Source: Primulina eburnea (taxonomy: Eukaryota > Streptophyta > Magnoliopsida > Lamiales > Gesneriaceae). From it: a stretch of DNA of 64,000 nt. Positions 45,810-57,240 of this stretch are shown here, in pieces (the stretch's first letter is position 1; each line of letters opens with the position of its first letter). The DNA lies in assembly GCF_022965805.1 (NCBI RefSeq), contig NW_027331417.1, positions 62,001 through 126,000 of the forward strand, given 5' to 3'. The notes under the pieces were generated by a model. It saw only the letters and a list, made by a program, of their open reading frames with translations. It searched no databases and was not told the DNA's origin. Position numbers and translations under genes: made by a program.

Positions 45810-47152
45810 TGTAGTATCCCGATGCCTAAATTGAGTAATTATTGGATTAATTATATTCTGCGAGTTCGGAAGGAACGAACCAGGATCGGACCGTCCGAAG
45901 AGGTTCGGATCGTCCGAAGTGGGTTCGGATGGACCGTTCGGTTCGGTGTCAGACCGAGTCTTGTCAACAGTAGACCGTGTCAGGGTTCGGATCGTCCGAA
46001 GAGGTTCGGATCGTCCGAAGACAGGTGGCTGGACAAGTGGAAGACATGCAGAGTTCGGAACGTCCGAAGTGGATCGGATCGTCCGAAGTGCACAGGATCG
46101 GATCTTCCGAAGTGGATCGGATCGTCCGATCGTCGTCTATAAATAGAGGCGCGAGGCTTCACTTTTCAATTACCAATTCCGAGAGTTCCAGAGCGTTTTA
46201 GTCGTTTCTGATAGGTTTCTAGCTTTTCCCGAGGTTCGGGCACTAGCAGGGAGCTACTGGCTTTGTAGCGGAGCTGTGCTCTAGTTGGGAGCTAGCGGCA
46301 TCAGTGGGCTGACTACGGACGCAGGTATGGTTCTAGGTTCCCTTGAGATTTGGAAGTATCTATTAGTCTAGTTAAGGCTTTTAGATGTGGTTTAGTGATA
46401 TGGTATCACTTGGATTGTAGGCTTGATTCTAGGGCTGATTACTAGGATCTACTGGTTTGAGGTACGGAAGTACTATCCGAGATATCCTGGTTGAGTATGC
46501 TTTACTATGTGTTGCATGTTTATGTGTTGCATTATTATCTGACATATGATGCATGGTTTATTATGCGGCATTTGCATAATCATGTTGGGCCTGTTTATCT
46601 TTTGAGATAGCCTGTTCAGAGGGTGCTCAGCCCTCGGTTGTTGTGGATGGTTGGACCCCGTTGGCCGACGGTGGTCAGGATACCGGTATATCCACAGGTT
46701 TATGGTATGGGAGCCACCTCCTGGTGCGACGGCGCAGAGTGCTACATACCTTGACGTCATTTGCCTGAGCAGTTTTTCGTTATACCCAGACCCTGGTATC
46801 CAGTACATTTTGCATACATGCATGTCATAGTCTTGTATACTCATTCTTTCGGTACTGAGCGTTTTATGCTCACGTCCTCGGTTTATCTCTGTTTTGGACA
46901 CCCTATTCGATGGGGCAGGTCTCAGGTTGGACGGTCCAGGAGGGAGAGGACAGGGAGCTAGCAGGGGTTGACCTGTAGTTGCTGGTATTTTATTCTTGGG
47001 ATTTAGTTTGATTTGGTTGTTTTAGTTTTCGTACTTACTGATTCGATCGGGCTGTATATGTTGTTTTTCCGCTGTTTATCTGATTCAGTTTTATTAAGTT
47101 AATTGCATGCTTAAGTTCTGATTAGTAGGTGATTCTGGAACGGGTCACTACA
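45810..47152 (+). repeat. 3' LTR of element C
   Basis: 1343 bp, same ends as the 5' LTR, promoter array at 45885-46130 and TATA at 46138. Followed by the TCACA duplication and resumption of element D. Confidence 0.96.
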
Positions 47153-47157
47153 TCACA

Positions 47158-49293
47158 TGCAGCTGAGTCATCGGGATCAGTGGCTCAGGCAGGTAGACGA
47201 CCATCTGCCATTCATACTTTTCAGTCAGCACCGCCTACTCAGTCACAGCAGAGGCCAGGAGGTGGCCAGACCGCGAGCCAGCCTCCTAGACAGCAAGCCG
47301 ATTGTTTGCTTTGACCGAGGAGCAGGCACAGGATGCACCTGATGATGTTGTGGCAGGTAACTGTTTTATTTCTGGTTATCCTGCATATGTATTGATTGAT
47401 ACTTGTGCATCGCATACTTTTATTTCTGAGAGGTTTGCATTGAGTCGTGCATTACCAATTGAGTCATTGTCTGCGGTAGTGTCTGTTTCTTCTCCGTTAG
47501 GAACATGTTTGATATCAGTGAAATCTGTGAAACCTTGTATACTGCAGTACGATGGACATACGATTGAGCTAGACTGTATTGTGCTTGGTTTATCTGATTT
47601 TGATTGCATTATCGGTATCGATATGTTAACCAAGTACAGGGCTACAGTCGATTGTTTCCACAAGATTGTTCGATTCAGACCTGAGATGGCTGAGGAGTGG
47701 AAATTTTATGGTAAGGGTGCTCGTGCTAGAATTCCTTTGATATCTGCAATGAATATGACTCGATTATTGCAGAAAGGAGCAGAGGGATTCCTGGTATATT
47801 CAGTTGACTTACTGAAAACGAGCCCATCATTGGCGGATTTGCCAGTGGTGTGTGAGTTTGCTGATGTCTTTCCAGATGAGATTCCTGGATTGCCTCCGAT
47901 TCGAGAGATAGACTTCAGCATTGAGTTAATGCCAGGAACAGTTCCGATTTCTAGGGCTCCATACAGGATGGCACCGATCGAATTGAAAGAATTGAAAGAA
48001 CAGTTGGAGGATTTACTGGCCAAGGGATATATCAGACCGAGTGTATCTCCTTGGGGTGCTCCAGTACTGTTCGTGAGGAAGAAGGATGGGTCGATGAGAC
48101 TTTGTATCTACTATCGGCAACTGAACAAGGCAACGGTAAAGAATAAATATCCATTGCCTCGTATTGATGATTTATTTGATCAGTTACAGGGTTCATCGGT
48201 GTATTCCAAGATCGATCTGAGATCTGGATACCATCAACTGAGAGTCAGGGACTCTGATATCTCAAAGACAGCATTCAGAACGAGGTATGGACATTATGAG
48301 TTTATTGTCATGCCTTTTGGTTTGACGAATGCACCGGCGGTATTTATGGGATTGATGAACCGCGTCTTTCAGAAATACTTGGATGATTTTGTTATCATAT
48401 TTATTGATGATATATTGATTTATTCAAAGAATATGATTGAGCATGCTAATCATCTGAGGACTGTGTTGAGAATTTTGAGGGCAGAGAAACTGTATGCTAA
48501 ATTGTCGAAATGCGAGTTTTGGCTGAAACAGGTGATATTTCTGGGTCATATTATATCCGGAGACGGTATATCAGTTGATCCCAGTAAGGTTGAAGCCGTG
48601 ATTAGTTGGCCGAGACCTACATCTGTGCCAGAAATTCGGAGTTTTATGGGTTTGGCAGGATATTATCGCCGATTCATTAAAGATTTTTCGAGTATTGCCA
48701 AACCGATTACGCAGTTAACCCAGAAGAATGCTCCGTTTGTTTGGTCAGAAGACTGTGAATCCAGTTTTCTTGAGTTGAAAAAGAGACTGACCAGTGCGCC
48801 TGTGTTGACGATTCCTTCAGGCATTGGTGGATTTGTCGTTTATTGTGATGCATCTCACCGAGGATTGGGTTGTGTTTTAATGCAGCGAGGGCATGTGATT
48901 GCTTATGCCTCGAGACAGCTGAAACCCCATGAAACTCGTTACCCAATTCATGATCTTGAATTGGCAGCCATAGTCTTTGCATTGAAGATATGGCGACATT
49001 ACCTCTACGGTGAGAAATTCGAAATCTATTCTGATCATAAAAGCTTGAAATATCTGTTTTCGCAATCAGAGCTGAATATGAGACAGCGGAGATGGCTGGA
49101 TTTACTGAAAGACTTTGATTGTGAAATCAAATATTATCCAGGGAAATCCAACGCAGCAGCAGATGCGCTGAGTCGAAAGGTATGTGCACTATCCTTATCG
49201 ACGATAGGTGTCTCGAATTTGATAGAAGACTACTGTTTGTCTGGATTAATATTTGAGACAGATCGTCAGCCTCTGAGATTGTGTGTTGTTTGA
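47158..49293 (+). pseudogene. element D pol, first part: protease, RT, RNase H
   Basis: The gag-protease linker is open to 47314, then a base is missing near 47300 and the frame moves to the one open from 47302. Protease reads [12 protein letters not shown]: the catalytic DTG is DTC (TGT at 47404-47406). RT has FIDD, but the conserved CIDYRQL is CIYYRQL (TAC at 48109-48111). RNase [18 protein letters not shown] and SDHKSLKYL are present. It ends at TGA 49291-49293, at a glutamine position in A. Confidence 0.9.
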
Positions 49294-50322
49294 GCTGAAC
49301 CAGAGCTGCTTTTGAAAATTAAAACAGCTCAGAAAGTTGATCAGAATGTACAGAATTCGATTGCGAGTGTCAGAACTGGACATCAATCGGAATATCAGGT
49401 TCGTGACAATGTCTTGTATGTGAATAATCGTATTGTTGTGCCGAATGTTTCAGATTTGAGACAGAGAATACTGTCAGAAGCGCACAACAGTCGTTTTAGC
49501 ATTCATCCTGGTGGCAGGAAGATGTATAATGATTTAAAGACACAGTATTGGTGGAAACAGATGAAATCTGATGTGACTGAATTTGTTTCCAAGTGTCTGA
49601 ATTGCCAACAGGTGAAAGCTGAGAGGAAGAAACCAGGAGGATTGTTACAGAGTTTGTCCATTCCTGAATGGAAATGGGATCACATTTCCATGGATTTTGT
49701 GACACAGTTACCGAGATCCTCCAGAGGTTGTGATGCGATTTGGGTCGTGATTGATCGATTGACCAAATCTGCATGTTTTATTCCATACAAAATGACGTAT
49801 AGGTATGACCAGATGGCCGATATCTATGTCCGAGAAGTTGTTAGATTGCACGGAGTGCCGAAGTCGATTGTTTCAGACCGAGATCCTCGATTCACTTCGC
49901 ACTTCTGGCAGAGTTTACAGCAGGCTCTAGGTACGAAGTTACATCTGAGTACCGCATATCATCCACAGACCGATGGACAGTCAGAGCGGACTATCCAGAC
50001 ACTGGAGGATATGCTGAGAGCCGTAGTGCTCGATTTTAGCACTAGCTGGCAAGATGCATTGCCACTGTGTGAGTTTTCGTACAACAATAGCTATCAAACG
50101 AGTATTGAGATGGCACCTTTTGAAGCATTGTACGGAAAGAAATGCAGATCTCCTCTTTATTGGGATGATATCTCTGAAGTTCCTGAGACTGGACCAGATA
50201 TGATCAGAGATATGACCGAGAAAGTTAAATTGATTCAAAAGAAAATGAAGGCAACTCAGGACAGACAAGCTAAATATGCCAACCTCAGACGACGACCGTT
50301 GGTATTTGAGGTAGGAGACTGA
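49294..50322 (+). pseudogene. element D pol, second part: integrase
   Basis: Same frame as before the stop; the first methionine is at 49312. Zinc domain ([16 protein letters not shown]), catalytic MDFVTQL, SDRDPRF and GQSERTI. It ends at TGA 50320-50322, where A has an arginine codon (CGA to TGA, a typical CpG decay change). Confidence 0.9.
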
Positions 50323-50730
50323 GTATTCCTGAAGATTTCTCCTTTCAGAGGTGTTGTCAGATTTGGCAAGAAAGGGAAATTGTCTCCTCGATATGTTGGT
50401 CCTTATGAGATTCTTGAAAAGATAGGAGATCGTGCCTATCGACTTCCATTACCGCCTTCATTATCTGGGATACATGATGTTTTTCATGTGTCGATGCTGC
50501 GGAAATATCTCCCTGATGATTCTCACGTGATTCAGCCAGACGAGACCGAGCTGGATGAGACATTGAGTTATGTCGAGAAACCGATCTGGATTATCGATCG
50601 TAAAGATAAACAGCTCAGAACAAAGACGATTCCTCTTGTGAAAGTTCAATGGACTCGTCATGGTGTTGAAGAAGCCACTTGGGAGACTGAATCTGATATG
50701 AGACAAGAATTCCCAGCATTGTTTTGGTAA
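50323..50730 (+). pseudogene. element D pol, third part: integrase C-terminus
   Basis: Continues in the same frame after the [17 protein letters not shown], a GPYE motif, [12 protein letters not shown], and the C-terminal VKVQWTRHGVEEATWE, ending ALFW. The domain order matches A, B and C. Confidence 0.88.
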
Positions 50731-50788
50731 TGTAAATTCCTGATACTGTTCTGTATATATACTCCTTCTGATATGATTGATTGCTTGT

Positions 50789-50826
50789 GATTTCGAGCAC
50801 GAAATCGTATCTTAGGGGGGGAGAAA
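50789..50826 (+). other. pre-PPT hairpin and polypurine tract of element D
   Basis: GATTTCGAGCACGAAATC at 50789-50806 (perfect 7-bp stem), then TTAGGGGGGGAGAAA directly before the LTR at 50827. Confidence 0.85.
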
Positions 50827-52245
50827 TGTAATGCCCAAGAATTAATCACTATAATTATCGATGATTGATTTATCATTTAATGTGATTATGATGGGATTAA
50901 TCGGGACACCGAGAAACGTATTCAGAACGAAATTATGTAATGTGCAGTGTGAGCAGCACCGCACCCGCGGCCTAGGAAGCACCGCACCCGCGGTGCATGG
51001 GCAGTAGGGTGTGCAATTCTGCCGAAGCAGTACCGAACCCGCGGTGCAGCAGCGACCGCACCCGCGGTGCTGCGTGTTGTGCGGAAATTGTGCCACTTCG
51101 CCTTATGCATGCACGGATATATATAAAGCATGCAAGTCGGTTTTCAGAGGTAAAAATCTGGAAAAAGGGTCTGAAGAAGACATGAGAAAATCCTTACGCC
51201 TTTATCTTTCAATCCGTCCGTCCGAATTTGAATCCGACTTCGGTATTGAGTTCCTGGCAACGTAGGCTACAACTGGACACAGGCTGTGAGTTCAGGACAT
51301 CGACCGAGCCAGAAACCGACGAAAGAAAGGTATAAGTCAATGTGGTATTGGGAGATGGACTTGAGTCGGTTTGGACTTGAGTTTCCCTAAATCACATACT
51401 TTACTTTATTGCATTGATATTTGCATTGAATTGATGATATACTTGTTCTCTTGATTTAGATGACAGGTATTAGACGAGTTATCTTGTGACAGAAGTGCCG
51501 GATAGTGGTGGTATCGCCACGGCACATTGCACGATGTCTCAAGATAGGATTTAGTGATTGAGTTACAGTCCATGACGGATAGGTCAGGACACCGGATGTT
51601 TGGTTATATCGAGTAATAGGAAATGGGAATTCGTCTATTACGGAATTCGATATAGGAATACCAGGATATTGGTTATATCGAGTAATAGGAATACGGTTCC
51701 TTCTATTACGGAATTCGATATAGGAATACCACATCTGGAAACCGGGATCCCTAGACTAGGATTGAGTCTAGTCTGAATTAAGAGTTATGTCGACAGATTG
51801 ATATTGATTATGTTTCAGATTTTGATACATATATCTGTTACCTGATTACATGCTTTATATTGTTTTATATGATTGCATGTTTCATTGATTTATACTGGGA
51901 TTATATTCTCACCGGAATATCCGGCTGTTGTCTTGTCTGTATGTGTACTTGACAACAGGTGGGACAGGATCAGGGTCCAGGAGATGAGAAGAGATCGTGA
52001 TTAGAGTGGAGGCTCCGGACTTGGATTATAGATAGGGTTGAACACTTGACATTAGTTGTTAAACCTTAGTTTATTTTGAATGCATGCAGTACAGGACTCG
52101 TATTGTATTTTATACGGATATGTAAATGAGTTTGATTTCACTACGTTCCGCATTTTAAAAAAAAAAAAAAATTTAGACCCTGTTTTTAATTGATTAATTA
52201 GTCCCAATTATGATTAAGAACTTGATTAGCGTCCGGGTCTCCACA
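50827..52245 (+). repeat. 3' LTR of element D (full array)
   Basis: 1419 bp. Contains four GC boxes (50960-51067), TATA at 51118-51127, the paired TATATCGA repeats and the LTR hairpin at 51925-51958. Ends CCACA at 52245, followed by the ATAAT duplication. Confidence 0.95.
50960..51127 (+). promoter_or_regulatory. LTR promoter of D (3'): two pairs of CGCACCCGCGG boxes plus TATA
   Basis: Box starts 50960, 50983, 51034 (one mismatch) and 51057; spacings 23, 51 and 23 bp, essentially the spacing pattern of element B (23, 52, 23). The TATA box begins 51 bp after the last box. Confidence 0.6.
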
Positions 52246-52250
52246 ATAAT

Positions 52251-53348
52251 AAATTCGAGGATTCCTTATTAGGAATAGTAGAGTCCTCATTATGTGAAGG
52301 ACCAATACATTTTAGTTGTTTTCCTAATTTTCCAATTTCTCTTTCTGATCCAAATATCATGAAAGCCCTCACCTTAAATATAAAAACTGAAGGTTTTGAT
52401 ATGATAGATGGAACAGAAAATGTTGTTCTATTATATAGAATTTGTTACAAGGTCATGAATTCAACGATATCTAATTTTAGAATCAATACTAATCAAATTA
52501 GTTCAAAAAGAGGAGAAACTACTCTTTTCATAACTGATATTACTAAAAGCAATATTATGATTCCTAAAACAATTAATTGGAGTCAAGTTACTTTGTCAGA
52601 AATCTGGAAAATGGAAAGTATAGCCCCTTCTCTAAAAGAAGAATCTAGAAAACTGGAAAGTATAGTTCAATATGTTGATGGAGATGTTGAAATAAAATTC
52701 TCATCTCAAAGACATCTACGAATTAAACTTCCTGAAGAAAGTAGAAATTCTACTTCTTCTATATCTGATTTTGAAAAAATTAGTATATCTGGTCTTCAAA
52801 AGACTAATGATAATGTATCTCATCCAGAATATAAAGTAGATATTCCCGAATCTAGTACTTCTCGATTTCAACGAAGTTATTCTGTTAATAATAGAAAATC
52901 AGATTCTCCTACTTTTTCTGATATAGGATATAATGTTATGGTTATTAATAATAACTCTATTCAAAAAAGTTTAGATAAGATTAAAAATATTAATAAGAAA
53001 AAATGGTTTTTAAGTTGTTTAAATTCTAGACAACAAACATTATATGTTTCAAGATATTTAGAATGGATTGAAGAAACTAAATTAAATTTAGATTTTTTCA
53101 AATGGATGGAAAATTTATATTTTCCAGCAAGAAATAAAATATTTCCAAATTTTAAAGATGAGTTTTTTATAAATACTCTTGAATCAACATATAAATTATA
53201 TGTTCATGAAACTGGAGAAGAATCTTTTGAGATTCATCCTCCTTTTACTACTTTACAAATTAAAAAAGGTAATAAAGAAATTTATGCTACCCCTATAAAA
53301 TCAGAAATAGGGCATGGTAATTTTGACCATATTATTCAACAGAATAAT
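52251..53348 (+). pseudogene. EPRV ORF1: movement protein to linker (segment v, after D)
   Basis: Resumes exactly where D interrupted (KFEDSLLG region). Open from 52359 through SPTFSDIGYNV and the linker to NKEIYATPIKSE and GNFDHIIQQNN, then cut by solo LTR E at 53349. The open frame runs into LTR sequence up to 53390. Confidence 0.88.
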
Positions 53349-55298
53349 TGTGGGGACCCGGACGCTAATCAAGTTCTTAATCATCATTGAGACTAATTAA
53401 TCAATTATAAACAGGGTCTAAATTTTTTTTTTTTTTTTTTAATGCGGAACGTAGTGAAATCAAACTAATATACAACTCAGTATATAAAAGTACAAGTCCT
53501 GTACTACAAACATACATTCAACTAAGGTTTAAACAACTAATGTCAAGTGTCCAACCCTATCTACAATCCAAGTCCGGAGCCTCCACTCTAATCACGATCT
53601 CTCCTCATATCCTGGACCCTGATCCTGTCCCACCTGTTGTCAAGTACACATACAGACAAGACAACAGCCGGATATACCGGTGAGAATATAATTCCCAGTA
53701 TAAATCAATGAAACATGCAATCATATAAACAATATAAAGCATGTAATCAGGTAACATGAATATGTATCAAAATCTGAAACATAAACAATATCAAATAAAA
53801 CTGTCGACATTACTCATAATTCAGACTAGACTCAATCCTAGTCTAGGGATCCCGGTTTCCAGATGTGGTATTCCTATATCGAATTCCGTAAAGGATGGAA
53901 CCATAATCTTTATTACTCGATATAACCAGTGCCCTGGTATTCCTATATCGAATTCCGTAATAGAGGAATTCCAATACCCTTTACTCGATATAACCAAATA
54001 TGGTGTTCCTATATCGAATTCCGTAATATATTCCATTACTCGATATAACCAAACATCCAGTGTCCTGACCTAACCGTCAAGGAATGTAGCTCTATCGCTA
54101 GCATCCTATCTTGAGACATAGTGCAATGTGCCGTGGCGATACCACCACTATCCGGCACTTCTGTCACAAGATAACTCGTCTAATACCTGTCATCTAAATG
54201 CAAGAGAACAAGTACATTAATCATTGTAATGCAAATATCCATGCAATAAAATAAAGTATGTGATTTAGGGAAACCCAAGTCTAAACCGACTCAAGTCCAT
54301 CTCCCAATACCACATTGACTTATACCTTTCTTTCGTCGGTTTCTGGCTCAGTCGAAGTCCTGAACTCAAAGCCTGTCTGGTACTGACAATATCAATAATC
54401 TCATATCAATATACCAGTCAATTCCATAACAATCTGATCAATCTGGAATTAATTCAAAATCAACGGTATAACGGTACAATTCCAATATCCCCGTCTATAC
54501 CAATTCACCAGATAATAGTTACAATCTATAACCCATATCCAATACAATCTATAATCAATCCATAATCCAAATCTGTCCGGTATCAACTGATTATAATCAG
54601 AAAATCATAGTAATTCCATAATCAGTCCATTTCTTAACCTGACTTCGATTCTATGATGTCTAACACGTCATATATGAATTCCATTCAATTCTGACAATAG
54701 CATAATTTCAAAGCATGTCAAAACGTATTAAAACTTACGTCAAGTTGTAGCCTACGTTGCTAGGAACTCGGTACTGAAGTCGGATTTAAAATCAGACGGA
54801 CGGATTTCTCAGAAAAGGCGTAAGGATTTTTCACAACTCTACAGAGACTTTTCTCAAATCTATTCTCTCGTTTCTGAGGATTAAAACGTTTGTATATATA
54901 TATATATACTCCGCGCATGCATTTAGCCACCCGGCACAATTTCGCTTTGCATGCCTCGCGCTCGGGCGGTAGTAACTTACCGCTCGGGCGCGTGCTTGGC
55001 GCTCAGGCGGTTAAGACTTACTGCCCGGGCGCGAGGGGTTCTGCCCTTTCCTGATAGATGCTGGCGCTCGAGCGTTCACAATTTACCGCCCGGGCGCCAC
55101 ACTTTCTGCCCGAGACATTTCCTATTGAACTTTGGTGCTCGGGCGGTCATTTCTTACCGCTCGGGCGCCACTTGTTCTGTCCAAAGCTTGCACCCTTCAT
55201 ATCTAATTTTATTTCGTGTCCCGATTAATCCTTTCGTAATCATATCACATTATAATTCAATAATTCTAGATTACTAGGATTAAATTTCCGGGCATTAC
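53349..55298 (-). repeat. solo LTR E, sister family of D
   Basis: On the plus strand from TGTGGGGACCC to GGGCATTACA, 1950 bp, with TSD ATAAT (53344-53348 and 55299-55303) in viral capsid-linker sequence. No internal region, so it is a product of LTR-LTR recombination. Read on the minus strand, its ends and middle align by eye with the D LTR (GGATTAATCGGGACAC, AAATCCTTACGCCTTT, GCAACGTAGGCTACAACT), but the promoter box array is unrelated. It has three copies (53871, 53941, 54007) of the TCCTATATCGAATTCC unit, a T-run at 53427 and a hairpin at 53634-53667. Confidence 0.93.
54892..55168 (-). promoter_or_regulatory. LTR promoter of E: eight GCGCTCGGGCGGT-type boxes in four inverted pairs, plus TATA
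   Basis: Plus-strand starts 54958, 54979, 54999, 55020, 55064, 55085, 55135 and 55156. Each pair is 21 bp apart with the two boxes in opposite orientation (GCGCTCGGGCGGT and ACCGCTCGGGCGC). In the element's sense they precede an RY-like GCATGC and a TATATATATATA run (54892-54909), 49 bp from the nearest box. Confidence 0.6.
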
Positions 55299-55303
55299 AA
55301 TAA

Positions 55304-57240
55304 TTTTACCAATCTTACTTTCTATAAGAAATCAGACTACTAGAATTGAAGAAATTTTATCAAAGTCTAAACCAGGAATTTCTAGTGGGGAAAGTTCAAA
55401 AACTTTGATGATAAAACCTCCTCCTAATCTTAAAAAAGAAAATTTTCTTTTAAGTTCTAAAAAGGATGATGATTTTATGGAAGGTCTAATAGATCGATTA
55501 CAAAAAATCAATATTAAAGAAAAAGGTTCTATTTCAGTAATTAACAAATCTGAACAACTAGATAATATTTCTAGTTCGTCAGAAGATGAAATGCAGATTA
55601 ATAAAATGCATAAAGTATCAATTGTAAAACCTTTTTATAAAAAGGCAACACCTGTTGATCTTCAAATTGAAGAGAAAAAAGATTATGTTCAGTTTAATGG
55701 AGAAGCTATTACTGAATGGAATATAGATGGAAAATCTGAATATCAGATTAAAACTATTATTAAACAAATGTTAATATATTCTTCTGCAGCAAAGATAAAA
55801 GGTAATAATGATAGGCAAATTGCTCAAGCCATTATTACTGGTTTCACAGGCCAACTTCAAGGTTGGTGGGATTTTTATCTTTCTAAAGAAGCAAAGAATA
55901 AAATTCTAAACTCTTCTATAGTTGATCTTAATGGACGAGAAGAGTCAGATGCTGTAAATACACTTATTTATACAATTTTATCTAATTTTATTGGAGCAAA
56001 TGAACTCCAATTAGATAGATCTCAAGAACAATTAATGAATCTGAGATGCCCAACATTATCTGAATTCAGATGGTATAAAGATGTTTTTATGACCAAATTC
56101 TTAACCAGAAATGATTGCAATGCAAATTTCTGGAAAGAAAAATTTATATCCGGACTTCCGGTACTTTTTGCAGAAAGAGTAAAAAATAGATTAAAATCTA
56201 AATCTCCAACAAATTCTATAGATTGGAATATTCTTACTTATGGAGATTTATCTGCAGAAATAACTGCAGAAGGAATTAATCTTTGTAATGATATCAAGTT
56301 AAAAAGACAACTTGATATGCAAAAAGAAGAAAATAGAAATATTATTGGTGATTTTTGTGAGCAAATAGGCTTTCAACCAATACAATATCCTAAAAGGGAT
56401 AAGAAAAAGAAACGATTTCCTTTTAAAAGAAAGAAACATTACTTAAAAGATAAAGAAAAATCTAAAAGATGTTCTAAGAAAAGGTTTAAAAAACCTATAA
56501 AAAATGATTCTAAAGTTCCAGTATGCTGGAAATGTGGAAAAATTGGACATAAAGCTAATAAGTGTTATGTTAAAAAAAAGATTAATAATCTCAATATAAA
56601 CAATGATTTAAAAGAATCATTGATAAACATTCTTCTAAATAAAGAAGAAGATTCAAAACAAAAAGATTTCTATATTAATATTATTGATGAATTATCAGAA
56701 TATTCTAATAGCAGTTCAGATAATGATTCTGATAATGAAATAACAGAAAATAAAATATGTGATCCAAATTGTGATTGTGACACCTGTCTCATAAATTTTA
56801 TGGGATTAGAAATAAATGTTATATCAAATGAAGAAACTTTCATTTTAGATCTCATAGATCAAATTAACGATCCTATAGAAAAAAGAAAAGCTATAGAACA
56901 TTATTTAAATATGGCAAATCATAAGCCTACTAAACTTGTACAAAATACAGTACAAGAACATGAATTATATTCTTACAATAAAATATTAGAAAAGGCTAAA
57001 CAAAAAGAAATAGAGCCTACTATTTCTGAATTAAAAGAAGAAATAGATCAGATAAAATCTGAAATAAAATATTTAAAAGAAAGAGTAAATACTCTTAGTA
57101 TCAATAATAATACTTGGGAAAAAGATTCGACTTCTGATGAAGAAGAAGAAGATATTTTACCAACAAATGATAATGATCATGAAATAAATCAAATGGTATG
57201 GATCAATAAAATTGATCAGATTATTTCCCAAAAATGGTAG
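55304..57240 (+). pseudogene. EPRV ORF1: capsid, zinc knuckle, protease N-terminal side (segment v)
   Basis: Five bases (ACATT) are missing near 55321 compared with segment iii, breaking the link to the upstream part. From 55405 it is open for 611 codons through the capsid core (ITGFTGQLQGWWDFYL), CCHC knuckle, acidic tail and CDTC motif to QISQKW, where TAC has become TAG (57238-57240), just before the protease active site. Confidence 0.9.

Larger units (their letters stand above)
39816..47152 (+). mobile_element. Ty3/gypsy element C (Tekay/Del-like), complete and apparently intact
   Basis: 7337 bp. LTRs 39816-41158 and 45810-47152 are both 1343 bp; the only difference I noticed is ACACG versus ACAAG at about 40041/46035. 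TSD TCACA at 39811-39815 and 47153-47157, inserted in D gag. PBS, one uninterrupted gag-pol, hairpin and PPT are all in place. It shares its family with C' at 57883. Nearly identical LTRs imply a very recent insertion. Confidence 0.97.
37295..52245 (+). mobile_element. Ty3/gypsy element D (Tekay/Del-like), carrying nested element C
   Basis: LTRs 37295-38638 and 50827-52245 with TSD ATAAT (37290-37294 and 52246-52250) in the viral movement gene. Without C it is about 7.6 kb. PBS, gag, pol and PPT are present. Gag is split by C; pol carries one frameshift and two TGA stops, and the protease DTG is changed to DTC. Non-functional. Confidence 0.96.
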
